Positions 54,717 to 64,000 are shown, numbered from the stretch's first letter. The stretch: 64,000 nt of DNA from Verrucomicrobiaceae bacterium (GCA_028293825.1 JAQGNY010000009.1:42375-106374), one strand, 5' to 3'. The notes: generated by a model not told the origin, from the sequence alone. Numbers and translations are program-made.

Positions 54717-56173
54717 TGCACGACTCCGTTAATGATCGGTGGCCCGACCACTTCCGTATTTGCGCCAGCATCAGCTCGCTGCCAGCCGCCGCCGGCGGCT
54801 TTGACGATATCGACGCCGGTGCTGAGGCGCGACAGCCGCAATTGCACCAGCTGATCCTGCGCCGAATACAACGTGCGCTGTGCCTCAAGCACCGTTGATA
54901 GCTCGTCCGCACCTTCGCGCAACCGCAATTCGGCGAGGCGCAACGAGCGCTGCGATTCGTCGCGAATGGCGGCCTGCGCGGTTTCCTGATCGCGATAACG
55001 CTGCGCGTTTGAAAGCGCGTCTTCCACTTCCTTTAAGGCGTTGAGAATCGAGGCGCGATAGTTTTCCAGCAACTCGCGGCGCTGGGACTCACTGGTATCT
55101 ACCTGACTGCGCAGACGACCGCCGTCGAAAATGGTTTGCGCGACCGACGTACCGAGCGAGAGCGATCGCGTCGCGGCACTCAGACTAAATAAGTCTGAAG
55201 TCGACAGGCCGCCCGATCCCGACAATTGCAGGCTCGGTAATAATGCGGCGCGCGCCGCGTCGAGATTGGCATCCGCCGCCAGTAATTGGGCTTCGACAAC
55301 CGCCAAATCAGGGCGCCGCGTCAGCAATTCGCTGGGCAGACCGACGCCGATATCGGGGACGACGAGGCGATCGATAGCTTCGCCCGCAACCGCAAAACCT
55401 TCCGGCGGGCGGCCGAGCAGAATGGCCAGTGCGCTGACGGTTTGACGCTCTTGTACCTCCAGCGGTGGTACTGCCGCGCGCTGCGTCAGCACGGTTGTGG
55501 TTTGGCGGCTGACGTCCAACGCGGACGCTGCGCCGTTGCGATAACGCACGTCGACGATACGCAGCAGGCGCTCGGCGACTTCGAGATTACTGCGCGCAAC
55601 CTGGAGCCGCGCCCGCGTCGCCAGTACCTGAAAGTATGCATTGGCGACACCGCTGGTCAGCGTGAGCCGCACCGTCTCGCGGTCATAGCGACTGCCATCG
55701 AGTGACGCCCGGGCCGCGCGTTTACCCGCACTGATACGGCCCCACAAATCGACTTCGTAACTGACGCCGAGCGAAAGATTGGAGCTGTCCGATGTCGTCG
55801 AGCCGCCGTCATCCGGCGTAGTGCGGCGACGACCGCTGCTAGCGCCGAGATCCACAAATGGGAACAGCGATGAGCCGGTATTGCGCAAGGCGGCCTCGGC
55901 TTGACGGACGCGTTCGCTGGCGATGTTGATGTCGGGGCTTTCCGCCAGTGCAATAGCAATCAGTTCGGCTAGTTGAGTCGAGGCGAAATCATTCCACCAT
56001 TCGGGCGTGGGTTGCGGCGCTGCCGCTCCTTGTTCGTTCCACGTTGCAGGCAGCGGCATGGTCAGTTTCGCCGGCTCGCCGTGAAAGGCGCAGCCGCTAA
56101 ATGTGGTCGCCGTTAACAGCATGGTGAATGCTGCGGCAACGCGATGTTTGAGGGCGAACAGGATTGATTTCAT
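54713..56173 (-). CDS. Outer-membrane factor lipoprotein (OprM/NodT, TolC-like)
   Basis: A 486-residue outer-membrane channel of a tripartite exporter. I chose the ATG at 56173, giving MKSILFALKHRVAAAFTMLL and a lipobox TTFSGC with lipidation Cys at about residue 27. Two repeated OEP domains follow with the NodT-type features WWNDFASTQLAELIAIALAE, SYEVDLWGRISAGKRAARAS and LTRRPDLAVVEAQLLAADAN. It lies between macB and the PepSY gene, linking export and reductase parts in one operon. It starts four bases after the macB stop. Confidence 0.92.
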   Translation of the reverse strand: MKSILFALKHRVAAAFTMLLTATTFSGCAFHGEPAKLTMPLPATWNEQGAAAPQPTPEWWNDFASTQLAELIAIALAESPDINIASERVRQAEAALRNTGSSLFPFVDLGASSGRRRTTPDDGGSTTSDSSNLSLGVSYEVDLWGRISAGKRAARASLDGSRYDRETVRLTLTSGVANAYFQVLATRARLQVARSNLEVAERLLRIVDVRYRNGAASALDVSRQTTTVLTQRAAVPPLEVQERQTVSALAILLGRPPEGFAVAGEAIDRLVVPDIGVGLPSELLTRRPDLAVVEAQLLAADANLDAARAALLPSLQLSGSGGLSTSDLFSLSAATRSLSLGTSVAQTIFDGGRLRSQVDTSESQRRELLENYRASILNALKEVEDALSNAQRYRDQETAQAAIRDESQRSLRLAELRLREGADELSTVLEAQRTLYSAQDQLVQLRLSRLSTGVDIVKAAGGGWQRADAGANTEVVGPPIINGVVQ

Positions 56174-56177
56174 CGGT

Positions 56178-58190
56178 TTACTCGGACGCCAATGCGACGA
56201 CAGGGTCGAGCTTGGCTGCCTTGCGCGCGGGCAAGTAACCAAACAACAGACCGGTTGAGAACGCGCAGCCGAAGGCCAACATAATCGGAGTCAGCGAATA
56301 CTGAATGGGGGTGCCGAAGGCGGCTATGATAGCCGCGACGATCAGTCCGATACCAACGCCGATCGCGCCGCCGAGCGCCGAAATCACCACGGCTTCGATC
56401 AAAAACTGCTGCAGGATATTGCGTTCACGCGCGCCAGTGGCCATCCGAATGCCGATCTCTCGGGTGCGCTCGGTAACCGACACCAGCATGATGTTCATTA
56501 CGCCGATACCGCCGACCAGCAGCGAAATTGCCGCGATCGAGCCGAGCAGAATCGTCATCGTATTCTGCGTCTCGACCGTGGTTTCGATGATCGAAGCCAT
56601 GTTGCGAATTTGGAAGTCGACGCTGCCGTGGCGTTCTAACAAAAGCTTTTCGACGGCGGCCTGGGTTTCGTCAATGCTCGACACATCTTCTACCGCGACC
56701 GTGACATTGCGCAGAAAACGCTGGCCGGACAGGCGCAGACTGCTGGTCGCGTAAGGCACGAAAATGACATCGTCTTGATCGTTGCCGTTGGGCGACGCGC
56801 CCTTGGCATTCATCACGCCGATGACCTGAAACAGCAAATTGTTAACGAGGATGTAGCGTCCGAGCGGATCGTCGCCGCCGGACTCTCCATAATTAGGGAA
56901 TAGCGCCTTGGCGACGGTCTGCCCGAGCACCGCGACGGTGGCGTAATAGTCCTCGTCCTCGGCGCTGAAAAACGTGCCGCGATTGACCGGCCACTGCCGT
57001 GCGAGCGGAAATTTGGCCGAGGTGCCATTAACGCTGGTGCTGTAATCGGAATCATCAACGCGCACCGTGACCGAGCTGCTCTGCTCAGGAATCGCGGCCA
57101 GGATATTCGGCACCTCTCTATCGATGGCGCGCACGTCATCTATAACCAGCGTCGCGGTGCTGTTGAAGCCGCGCTGATTGGGCGCGCCGGGTCGTATTAG
57201 CAGCAGGTTGGAACCCATCGCGCCGATGCGGTCGAGCACGGCCTGCTTGGCGCCGTCGCCAATGGCGAGCATGGCGATAACCGAACCGACGCCGATAACG
57301 ATACCGAGCAAGGTCAGCGCCGAGCGAAAGAGGTTGGCGCGCAACGAGCGCAACGCCATCTTCGCGGCCTCGATCATGTCGGTCCACAGCGAGCGTATTT
57401 CCGCGCTGGCCTGCGCTTCGAACGATGCGACAGCTCCCGTCCCGTGGCGCGCCGCACGACCGGAATCGGTGACGATATGACCGTCTTTGATTTCGATCAG
57501 TCGCTCGGCGTTGGCCGCGACCTCGGCCGAGTGCGTAATCAAAATTACGGTATGTCCGCGCGCGGACAGGTTGGTGAGCAGCGTCATCACGTCGGCGCCG
57601 CTTTTGCTGTCGAGCGCGCCGGTGGGTTCGTCGGCGAGGATAATGCGGCCGCCATTCATCAATGCTCTGGCAATCGACACGCGTTGCTGCTGCCCACCCG
57701 ACAACTGATTGGGCCGATGATGCAAACGTTCGCCGAGCCCCAGTTCGGTGAGTAATTGCGCCGCACGCTCGTGACGTTGTTCAGCGGGTCGATCCGCATA
57801 CAGCGCCGGCACTTCGACGTTTTCGGCGGCATTGGCGGTGGCGATCAGGTTGTAGCTCTGAAAAATAAAACCGAAATCCTCGCGCCGCAGCTGCGCTAAT
57901 GCATCGGAGTCGAGCGTGCCGACATCGCGACCGAGGAAATGGTAAGAGCCGCTGCTGGGGCGATCGAGGCAGCCGAGAATATTCATCAACGTCGATTTGC
58001 CAGAACCGGAGGCGCCGACGATGGCGACAAATTCACCTTCCCATATATTCAGGTCGATACCGTGCAGCACTTGTACCGCGAGATCGCCATTGCGATAAAC
58101 CTTGGTGACACCGCTCAGCGCGATAAGCGGTTCGCCCATCGTGTTGGCCGTGCCAGACGTGGCGGGTTGCGCCGCGAAAGTGGTGCTCAC
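56178..58190 (-). CDS. macB: MacB-like ABC exporter (ATPase-permease fusion)
   Basis: A 670-residue half-transporter: ABC ATPase (about 20-245; Walker [13 protein letters not shown] near 61-72, signature LSGGQQQR, Walker [13 protein letters not shown]) fused to a MacB permease with one helix near 290-312, a large periplasmic domain, and three helices in the last 130 residues (ending [18 protein letters not shown]). As a dimer it drives substrates from the periplasm through MacA and the outer-membrane factor. Relatives include PvdT, which exports pyoverdine. It starts with GTG overlapping the macA stop. Confidence 0.93.
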   Translation of the reverse strand: MSTTFAAQPATSGTANTMGEPLIALSGVTKVYRNGDLAVQVLHGIDLNIWEGEFVAIVGASGSGKSTLMNILGCLDRPSSGSYHFLGRDVGTLDSDALAQLRREDFGFIFQSYNLIATANAAENVEVPALYADRPAEQRHERAAQLLTELGLGERLHHRPNQLSGGQQQRVSIARALMNGGRIILADEPTGALDSKSGADVMTLLTNLSARGHTVILITHSAEVAANAERLIEIKDGHIVTDSGRAARHGTGAVASFEAQASAEIRSLWTDMIEAAKMALRSLRANLFRSALTLLGIVIGVGSVIAMLAIGDGAKQAVLDRIGAMGSNLLLIRPGAPNQRGFNSTATLVIDDVRAIDREVPNILAAIPEQSSSVTVRVDDSDYSTSVNGTSAKFPLARQWPVNRGTFFSAEDEDYYATVAVLGQTVAKALFPNYGESGGDDPLGRYILVNNLLFQVIGVMNAKGASPNGNDQDDVIFVPYATSSLRLSGQRFLRNVTVAVEDVSSIDETQAAVEKLLLERHGSVDFQIRNMASIIETTVETQNTMTILLGSIAAISLLVGGIGVMNIMLVSVTERTREIGIRMATGARERNILQQFLIEAVVISALGGAIGVGIGLIVAAIIAAFGTPIQYSLTPIMLAFGCAFSTGLLFGYLPARKAAKLDPVVALASE

Positions 58191-59806
58191 CGTGGTCCGC
58201 CCATGCCGGGAACACTCGGTGTTTGCAGAGCGGTGCGTTCGCGGGTCTGGCCAGTTTGGGTCGCACTGGCGGCACCGGGTGGCGGTTTGCGGCCGATGAC
58301 GATTTGATCGCCTTCGATCAGGCCGGCCAATACTTCAACGTGCACGCGATTAGTCATGCCGACCTTTATTTTGCGCTCTTCGATTTTGCTGTCGGCGTTG
58401 ACTACTTTGACGGTGGCTTCAGTCGGTTCTCGACGCGGCTGTGCGGCGACGCCGGCCCACACTTGAGGCTGCGCTGTAGCGGCGGTCGCGTCCTTCTCCT
58501 TCTCCTTCGCCGTTTCCTTTTCTTTGTCTTTATTCGGGACGGATTCTTTTTTGGCGTTAGCGGTGCTATCTGCCGAGGCTGGCGGCTGATGCTCGCCGCG
58601 CGACGGCGCTTCGCCGTTTTGCTCGCGTTGTGCGCGGCGGGCGCGCATGGCTTGCCGCTCTTCTTCGGTCATATTGGCGAAACGCTGGCGTCGCTCGGCG
58701 CTGTCCGGCGCGGCGTTTTTATCTGCTGCCTTTTTGTCGGCCGCGATCTCGGTTTTCGTGCCGGTCGAAGTTTTGCCATTCGCGCTGCGTTCGCCGGCAC
58801 CGTTAGATTTGGCGATCGCTGCGGCGGGAATAAACAGGGCGTCTTGCGCCGACGCCGCGACGAAAAATACCTGCGCTGTCATCTGCGGCAGCAATCTGCG
58901 TTCGGTATTGAGTACGTCGAACAGTGCGTTGTAGAGCACTACATTATTGGTCACTGTCGGCGTCGGCTCGACCTTGTACAACTTTCCATAGAAGCGTTTG
59001 CCGCGATTGCCGAGCGTAGTGAAATACGCCTCCATATTCGGGCTGAGACGCGACACATCTGCTTCGGAAACCTGTGTTTGCACCGTCATTGTCGACAGGT
59101 CGGCGATGCGCAAAATGATTGGCGCCTGCTGGTTAGCATTGAGCGTTTGTCCCTGGCGCGCGGTAATCGATACGACAACGCCGGCCATGGGCGCATAGAT
59201 TTTCGCGTAGCTGAGATTGGCCTCGTCGGCCTGCAAGGTTGATTGCGTCTGCTCGATCTGCGCTTGCAACGCCTGTAGTTGCGCCTTCGCCGAACGTAGC
59301 GTGGCCTCAGCCGCCTGCACCGATTCGGTGGTAGTGGCGTCGCCTTCCATCAGGTTTTTTTGCCGCGTGTACTGCAGTTCGGCGAGCGCCAATTGCGCGT
59401 CGCGGTCGAGCAGCGTCGCCTGCTGGTTGCGCAATAAAGCGCGACGGGCATCGACATTAGCCAGATACAGCGTCGGATCAATTTCGGCGAGCAGACTGCC
59501 GGCCGTTACGACGGAGCCGACATCGACATGGATTTTTTTCAGCTGACCGGACACTTGTGCGCCGATATCGACGTAATCGCGCGGTTGCAGCGTGCCGGTC
59601 GCGGTGACGAGGTCTTCGATATCGCCGCGCTGCACTGACGCGATCTGATAATCGTCGAGACTTTCGCGTTTGCCGGCGAATTTATGCCAGAGGAAATACG
59701 CCGCCGAGACACCAACCACAATGGCGAGTGCAATGGAAAAACGGCGGTTTAACAAGCGCGGGCGAAGCGCGCGCTTGTCCCGGTCGGGAGCGTTGTTTGT
59801 CTGCAT
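58187..59806 (-). CDS. macA: MacA-like periplasmic adaptor with long charged insertion
   Basis: A 539-residue membrane fusion protein, against about 370-390 for most MacA proteins. A membrane helix at about 23-40 is followed by the lipoyl half [19 protein letters not shown] near 79-98, a coiled-coil hairpin (about 115-195), and the second lipoyl and barrel parts to about 332. Residues about 333-463 are a low-complexity charged insert (Lys/Ala/Glu, with [18 protein letters not shown]), after which the terminal domain resumes with [20 protein letters not shown]. First gene of the Fur-box operon. Confidence 0.92.
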   Translation of the reverse strand: MQTNNAPDRDKRALRPRLLNRRFSIALAIVVGVSAAYFLWHKFAGKRESLDDYQIASVQRGDIEDLVTATGTLQPRDYVDIGAQVSGQLKKIHVDVGSVVTAGSLLAEIDPTLYLANVDARRALLRNQQATLLDRDAQLALAELQYTRQKNLMEGDATTTESVQAAEATLRSAKAQLQALQAQIEQTQSTLQADEANLSYAKIYAPMAGVVVSITARQGQTLNANQQAPIILRIADLSTMTVQTQVSEADVSRLSPNMEAYFTTLGNRGKRFYGKLYKVEPTPTVTNNVVLYNALFDVLNTERRLLPQMTAQVFFVAASAQDALFIPAAAIAKSNGAGERSANGKTSTGTKTEIAADKKAADKNAAPDSAERRQRFANMTEEERQAMRARRAQREQNGEAPSRGEHQPPASADSTANAKKESVPNKDKEKETAKEKEKDATAATAQPQVWAGVAAQPRREPTEATVKVVNADSKIEERKIKVGMTNRVHVEVLAGLIEGDQIVIGRKPPPGAASATQTGQTRERTALQTPSVPGMGGPR

Positions 59807-60209
59807 GAGTCGCTTAGAAATTCAGTTTGGGCAAAGGTAGAAGTTGCATCACGCAGCGCTATCGTTTTTTTGGATCGTCCTTGACAAGAAAGAGGCGCAT
59901 TTGAGAATGCTTCGCATTATCCGTTTGTGCTGCTTATGAGTCAATAGAAGGCAGCCCTTCCTCAATTCTTCCTTATTGCGCAAATGCGTAATAGAAAACT
60001 GGAGATTGTTAATGTTTGAGTAGGTCTATCGAAATTGCGGAGAATCAGATTTGAGAAAAAACGAAAAGCCGAATGGCGCGCTGCGGCCAACTTTTATGCG
60101 AGCGCGTCGATTACGTTCCTCAATTGAAATAACTGAGCAGGAATAAATCGCTGATTCACCTTTTAATCGCAGGATGAATCAGCAAAAAATAAAGACCAGA
60201 AAAGAGTTT
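59807..60209. other. 403-base intergenic region between fadB and macA
   Basis: The right-hand two thirds hold no gene I can support; short frames lack ribosome sites. The left part carries the macA operon promoter and Fur box (59903-59944). An AT-rich stretch follows the fadB stop but forms no clear terminator hairpin. Confidence 0.7.
59903..59944 (-). promoter_or_regulatory. Sigma70 promoter with overlapping Fur box for the macA operon
   Basis: On the minus strand TTGACT (59944-59939) and GATAAT (59921-59916) are separated by exactly 17 bases. The -10 lies in GATAATGCGAAGCATTCTC (59921-59903), which matches the 19-base Fur consensus at 14 positions and has a perfect AATGC/GCATT inner dyad. 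This predicts repression by Fur with iron. The promoter lies about 110 bases before the macA start. Confidence 0.75.
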
Positions 60210-62351
60210 TTAATAAAACGTTTTATCGTTTGTTGCCATCGTAATTAAGCTCGCTGGTGGTGTGTAAAGCGACCCCAATTCCCGGTAATGCCCACTGCGC
60301 GCAACGAGATGTTTCAATCCCAGCCAATCCGCATATTGCAACGGCCCACCTAAATAACGCGGAAAACCTAAGCCGAGCAGCAGCGCGGTATCGATTTCTG
60401 CGGCGGACTCCACCACACCTTCCTCTAAGCAACGTGCCGCTTCGAGAATCATCGGCAACATCGTGCGTTCGATAATTTCCGCGTCGTTGAAATCGCGCGG
60501 CGCAGCCACAACCGATTGCAGCAATGTCTGTGTATCTGCCGCGATATGTTTTTGCAAACGGCCTTTGCTATCGGCTTCGTAGCGATAAAATCCACGCTGT
60601 GTTTTTTGGCCGAGATGACCGTTTTCTACAAGTACCTTCAGCGCATTTTTAAAGCCGATATGCATGCGTTCGCCATAGCCTTCGGAAATGGTATCGAATA
60701 CATGACTTGCGGTATCCATGCCGATGACATCTTGCAAATAAGCCGGGCCCATCGGCCAGCCGAACGTTTCCATGACCTTATCGATTTTGATGAAATCGGC
60801 GCCATCGCGCAGCAATTGCAAAAATCCAATCGCGTACGGTGTGAGAATGCGATTGACTAAAAATCCCGGGCAATCGCGCACGACAATCGGAATTTTCCCC
60901 ATTGCGCGTGCGTACGTTGCAATCGTTGCGGCGGCGACATCGCTGGTTTGTGGCCCACGAATAACTTCGACTAATGGCATTAATGGCACTGGATTAAAAA
61001 AATGCATGCCGACCATATTTTCCGGGCGCGTCAACGCACTCGCCATATCGGCAATTACTAGCGACGATGTATTCGATGCCAGCACAGCGTCAGGTCTCAC
61101 CGCCGTCTCTACTTCACGCAACACGCTGCGTTTTACATTGATATTTTCGACGACGGCTTCGACCACTACATCGACGCTATCGAATTCGCTGTAATCGAGT
61201 TGCGGTTTTATCGAAGCCAATACCACATCGGCGCGCGTTTTATCGATGCGACCAGTTTGAACTTGGCGAGCGAGCAAATTAGTGGCTTCGGTGATGCCGA
61301 GATCGAGCGCCTTTTGCGCAATATCTTTCATGATTACCGGGGTTTTACGAATCGCGCTGGTGTAAGCGATACCGCCACCCATAATACCCGCACCTAAAAC
61401 GGCAGCGCGTTTTATCGGGCGCGATAAGTTCGCTTCGGTTTTACCTTTTTTCTTTAACACTTGATCGTTGATAAAAATGCGCACCAACGAACTTGCAGCT
61501 TGTGTTTTTGCAATTGTGGAAAAGGCATGCGCCTCCATTTTTAACGCTTTGTCGCGCGTTTGCGAAGCGGCTTGGTGCAGTAATTCAATCGCTGCCAGTC
61601 CCGCCGGTAACTGTGGTGACGTCGGCGAAAATTTCGCGCGCGCCGCTGCAAGCGTCTCTGGTTTTATCTCAAAACTTTCCGCCCGTTTTGTGCGTCGCGC
61701 GCGCCATTCGTCGGCGTTCGCAATTGCTTTGTGCAATACATCGAGCGCGGTTGTGCGTAAGTCATCCGCTTCAACAACATAATCGGTGGCGCCTGCAGCT
61801 TGAGCTGACGCTGCGGTTTGCGGTTTGCCTGAGCCGATCCAGTCGATAGTTAATTCCGCCCCAATCAAACGTGGCAAGCGCACGGTGCCGCCATAGCCGG
61901 GGAAAATTCCCAGCGTGATTTCAGGTAGGCCTACCTGTGCGGTGCTGGAAAAAACGCGATAGTCGGAGGCAAGTGTCATTTCAAAGCCGCCGCCTAACGC
62001 GAGACCATTAACTGCGGTGACAATAGGAATGGATAAATTTTCGAATTGTGTAAATGCGTTGGCTTGATCGGCGTTAAATGTTTCGATTTGCTCTGCAGGC
62101 AGTTTAAACAGATTAACGAATTCAAAAATATCGGCGCCGACAATGAATGTCTCTTTGGCGCTGGTGACGAGAATACCTTTTATAGCGACGGTATTTTGCG
62201 CTAAAGCGTTGTGCAATACGGCGGTGGCAGCTTTCAGTTCGTCGATGGTGCGCACATCGAATTTGTTGATCGATTCGCCAGAGCGATCGAAGCACAGCTC
62301 GACAATCCCGTTTTCAAGGCGTGTTAAATACAGCGACTGGCCTTTATACAT
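60210..62351 (-). CDS. fadB: Fatty acid oxidation complex subunit alpha FadB
   Basis: A 713-residue multifunctional enzyme: enoyl-CoA hydratase/isomerase (about 1-190) fused to 3-hydroxyacyl-CoA dehydrogenase (about 310-715). The N-terminus MYKGQSLYLTRLENGIVELC resembles FadB. Catalytic hydratase glutamates are in LALGGGFEMTLASDYR and LPEITLGIFPGYGGT. The NAD motif is VLGAGIMGGGIAYTSA near 319 and the catalytic His is in MHFFNPVPLMPLVEVI near 452. It needs the thiolase FadA, which is normally next to it but is absent here. fadD lies at 9.8 kb. Confidence 0.94.
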   Translation of the reverse strand: MYKGQSLYLTRLENGIVELCFDRSGESINKFDVRTIDELKAATAVLHNALAQNTVAIKGILVTSAKETFIVGADIFEFVNLFKLPAEQIETFNADQANAFTQFENLSIPIVTAVNGLALGGGFEMTLASDYRVFSSTAQVGLPEITLGIFPGYGGTVRLPRLIGAELTIDWIGSGKPQTAASAQAAGATDYVVEADDLRTTALDVLHKAIANADEWRARRTKRAESFEIKPETLAAARAKFSPTSPQLPAGLAAIELLHQAASQTRDKALKMEAHAFSTIAKTQAASSLVRIFINDQVLKKKGKTEANLSRPIKRAAVLGAGIMGGGIAYTSAIRKTPVIMKDIAQKALDLGITEATNLLARQVQTGRIDKTRADVVLASIKPQLDYSEFDSVDVVVEAVVENINVKRSVLREVETAVRPDAVLASNTSSLVIADMASALTRPENMVGMHFFNPVPLMPLVEVIRGPQTSDVAAATIATYARAMGKIPIVVRDCPGFLVNRILTPYAIGFLQLLRDGADFIKIDKVMETFGWPMGPAYLQDVIGMDTASHVFDTISEGYGERMHIGFKNALKVLVENGHLGQKTQRGFYRYEADSKGRLQKHIAADTQTLLQSVVAAPRDFNDAEIIERTMLPMILEAARCLEEGVVESAAEIDTALLLGLGFPRYLGGPLQYADWLGLKHLVARSGHYRELGSLYTPPASLITMATNDKTFY

Positions 62352-62471
62352 TATTCATCCCCCGTTTATTGAGCGGCAATCATGCCACCGGCGGGATGTT
62401 TTTTCATCATTTGCTTAGGGCCGGCCACCGTTTGGATTTTATAAAAATAATTAAGCGGAGGAAGGCGGAAG

Positions 62472-62509
62472 AAAAAAAAGGGGCATGCGTAATTCTGGCG
62501 CTATGCCCC
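62472..62509 (-). terminator. Terminator of the 62525-63061 gene
   Basis: GGGGCAT (62480-62486) pairs with ATGCCCC (62503-62509), with extra GCG/CGC pairing inside the loop. On the minus strand it is followed by a run of eight T. It sits 15 bases past the stop codon. Confidence 0.85.
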
Positions 62510-62524
62510 ATTTATTCGCATTAT

Positions 62525-63061
62525 TTATAAACACTCAATCTCGTAGTACAGATAAAAGTCTTGTTCGATCGGTTCGGAGCGCTCAGCAATTTTTTTCCAA
62601 CCTTTGTTACAGAGTTGTGCTGACTGTTTGTACAAAGGTTCGATTACATAAAACGCGGAGTAAGGCGTTTTCGTACTTTGAGTCAACGTGTAACGCTCGC
62701 GAATTTCGTAGCGCTTGCTAGGGCTGGTGCCCGCAATTGCGCCCGTCAAACTTTTCGATTGAGCATTTGCTTTCGGATCACTAATTGTTTTCGTATCGCC
62801 AAGTGTTGAGGGTGTAGATGCCGATGCGGGCTGGCTCGCTTTTTCAGCGGTCGCGTTATCCGCCGGTTGGTCTTGATAGGCTTTGGTAGTTCCTGTGGAA
62901 TCTTTATCCCACACCTTGAGAGCTTCTTTTTTATCTTTGTGGAATGACTGAAAGTCCAGCGTATCGGCTTGGTCGACATCTTTATTCTGCGCCGAAGCAC
63001 CGGTGCCGATAACGAAGCTGGCGCTAATTAACAGTGTAAGAATAATAGTGCGTTGATTCAT
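62525..63061 (-). CDS. Secreted hypothetical protein
   Basis: A 178-residue protein with a signal peptide (MNQRTIILTLLISASFVIG, cleavage after ASA). A disordered Ser/Ala/Pro/Asp-rich middle (about 60-115) precedes a small C-terminal domain (about 118-178) with RYEIRERYTLTQSTKTPYSA and two cysteines (QLCNKGW and IECL), perhaps disulphide-linked. I recognise no family. GGGGGCAGGT lies about five bases before the ATG. It is flanked by terminators on both sides, so it is monocistronic. Confidence 0.75.
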   Translation of the reverse strand: MNQRTIILTLLISASFVIGTGASAQNKDVDQADTLDFQSFHKDKKEALKVWDKDSTGTTKAYQDQPADNATAEKASQPASASTPSTLGDTKTISDPKANAQSKSLTGAIAGTSPSKRYEIRERYTLTQSTKTPYSAFYVIEPLYKQSAQLCNKGWKKIAERSEPIEQDFYLYYEIECL

Positions 63062-63122
63062 TTGTACCTGCCCCCTGTAGGGTTCATTAATCTGAAACGA
63101 AATTGACTTACTTAGATCGCGG

Positions 63123-63149
63123 GTAAAAAAGAGGGGGCTTGCGCCCCCT
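63123..63149 (-). terminator. Terminator of the porin gene
   Basis: AGGGGGC (63132-63138) pairs with GCCCCCT (63143-63149) across loop TTGC, followed on the minus strand by TTTTTT. It lies about 58 bases past the porin stop. Confidence 0.88.
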
Positions 63150-63206
63150 GAATATCGTGGAGAGAAAACTAAATTGTAGAAAAACTAAGTTGTAAAAAAA
63201 ACGGCA

Positions 63207-64000
63207 TTAAAATTTAAAGTCGTAACCGATAGCGAAAGTTTTGTCTTTCAATTGGCCGTCGTATTTGCTGTTGTCACCATCGGTTTCGATAGCCGCGTAA
63301 TAGGCAAATACTTTCGCGTTGTCATTGAGTTTGTAGTCGACGCCGACAGCGTAATTTTTCGCTTTGGTATCGTTTAAGTTCAACGACGAATCCGCTTCGG
63401 CAGTCGAATGGCCGTACTGACCTTTAACGGTAAAGTCATTGATCTTCCACGCGGCGCTCAGTACATAACCGTCCTGGCTTTTATAGACGTTGGTGAAATC
63501 GCTGCCGGAAATCGGATTGAACGCCGTGTTGTTGTTTGCAGAAGGCAGTGACGAGAGCGATGCGATAGTTGCCGGAACCAATGCGGTGCCGGTAGCGTTA
63601 GGTACGGTCGAATAATTGCGTTCGGCTTTTTGCCACAGCGCGCCTATCACTACCGGGCCGATGCCGTATTGACCAACCGCACGTACTGTGTTTGTGTTTA
63701 ATACGTTGTGGTCATCGGCGATAGCGAGGTACAGCGTATTAATTTTGTAAGTAATTGCTGTGGAATATTTGTTAACAAGACTGTGGTTGGTGTGCGTAGT
63801 CAGCGTGGTACCCGCTTTATCTTTTGAGCCGGAGTCTTCGCCGGGTTCAACTTGGGCACTGAAAATAAAACCGCTGAGGTTTGGTGTTGCGTATTGAATA
63901 ATATTGTTTTCGCGGTTTTCACCGACGAGGAAATATTTAAAGTCAGCCAGCGGCAAATCTTTAAACAACTGAACTGTTTCAGCTGCAATAGCCTTTAACG
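63207..64000 (-). CDS. Gram-negative porin, C-terminal part (partial)
   Basis: An open frame enters from the right edge and gives the last 263 residues of an outer-membrane porin. Alternating aromatic beta strands end in the YxF-type terminal signal (AIGYDFKF with terminal Phe) needed for assembly by the Bam complex. Segments such as ADFKYFLVGENRENNIIQYA and KTFAIGYDF fit the Porin_4 family. An internal TTG at 63968 is not a real start, since the frame continues AETVQLFKDLP upstream. Substrate specificity is unknown. Confidence 0.85.
   Translation of the reverse strand, partial: LKAIAAETVQLFKDLPLADFKYFLVGENRENNIIQYATPNLSGFIFSAQVEPGEDSGSKDKAGTTLTTHTNHSLVNKYSTAITYKINTLYLAIADDHNVLNTNTVRAVGQYGIGPVVIGALWQKAERNYSTVPNATGTALVPATIASLSSLPSANNNTAFNPISGSDFTNVYKSQDGYVLSAAWKINDFTVKGQYGHSTAEADSSLNLNDTKAKNYAVGVDYKLNDNAKVFAYYAAIETDGDNSKYDGQLKDKTFAIGYDFKF

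Noticed and set aside
58223..59242. 339-codon plus-strand open frame
   Set aside because: It is antisense to macA, rich in Phe, Arg, Cys and Gly, with no ribosome site and no recognisable domain; macA's frame explains the sequence.

Overview
The window reads as chromosomal DNA of a gammaproteobacterium. The evidence is gene content and order: mlaA, PilZ, PP2C response regulator, STAS protein, tal and dusA lie together, as do the septation-type membrane protein, yciI, PHP nuclease, yciO, scpA, scpB and rluB. A tRNA-Ala(GGC) follows gltX. From memory these blocks resemble Pseudomonas and relatives. Most genes have mixed codon use (GCG and CGC beside TTA, ATT and AAT); the macAB-iron block is more GC-rich, and one 1.6 kb stretch near 44-45.7 kb is clearly AT-rich and foreign in character.

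Layout. 1-528: 5' part of mnmC (minus). 656-6477: five-gene peptide ABC importer operon whose OppC-type permease carries a large FN3-like insertion. 6539-11465: a diguanylate cyclase, a periplasmic coiled-coil protein, an unknown gene and fadD. 11514-21265: hrpA, mlaA, PilZ, a PP2C response regulator with its STAS partner, TerB-like, tal, dusA. 21560-31931: secreted FN3 protein, gltX, tRNA-Ala, PP2C phosphatase, pdxJ, SH3/coiled-coil protein, YciI, membrane protein, PHP nuclease, yciO, scpAB, rluB. 31936-37960: two more diguanylate cyclases, a dienelactone hydrolase, a glutathione peroxidase, a 32-residue THX ribosomal protein, HIT protein, alpha/beta hydrolase and a small secreted repeat protein. 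38117-43938: MoxR/DUF58/TgpA operon, FKBP isomerase, prohibitin-like protein. 44014-45671: AT-rich island with RAYT-type transposase remnants and broken genes.

45697-59944 is devoted to iron. A TonB-dependent siderophore receptor has PiuC and an FMN-dependent alpha-hydroxy-acid oxidase downstream. Beside it lies an eight-gene minus-strand operon: macA-like adaptor, macB-like ABC exporter, outer-membrane factor, PepSY membrane protein, DUF2271 protein with a covalent-FMN motif, DUF4198 protein, ApbE flavin transferase, and a membrane-anchored flavodoxin/NADPH reductase. It starts at a well-formed sigma70 promoter whose -10 box lies in a 14/19 Fur box; the receptor has a weaker Fur-like site of its own. 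I infer a system that imports a ferric siderophore, reduces it with electrons passed from NADPH to a periplasmic flavoprotein, and exports the freed siderophore through the MacAB-type pump, analogous to pyoverdine recycling by FpvG and PvdRT-OpmQ.

60210-64000: an orphan fadB, an unknown secreted protein and the 3' part of a porin gene. Three diguanylate cyclases with intact inhibitory sites, a PilZ protein and a PP2C/STAS partner-switch pair indicate notable second-messenger and stress signalling. No CRISPR array, rRNA, integrase or prophage was seen.
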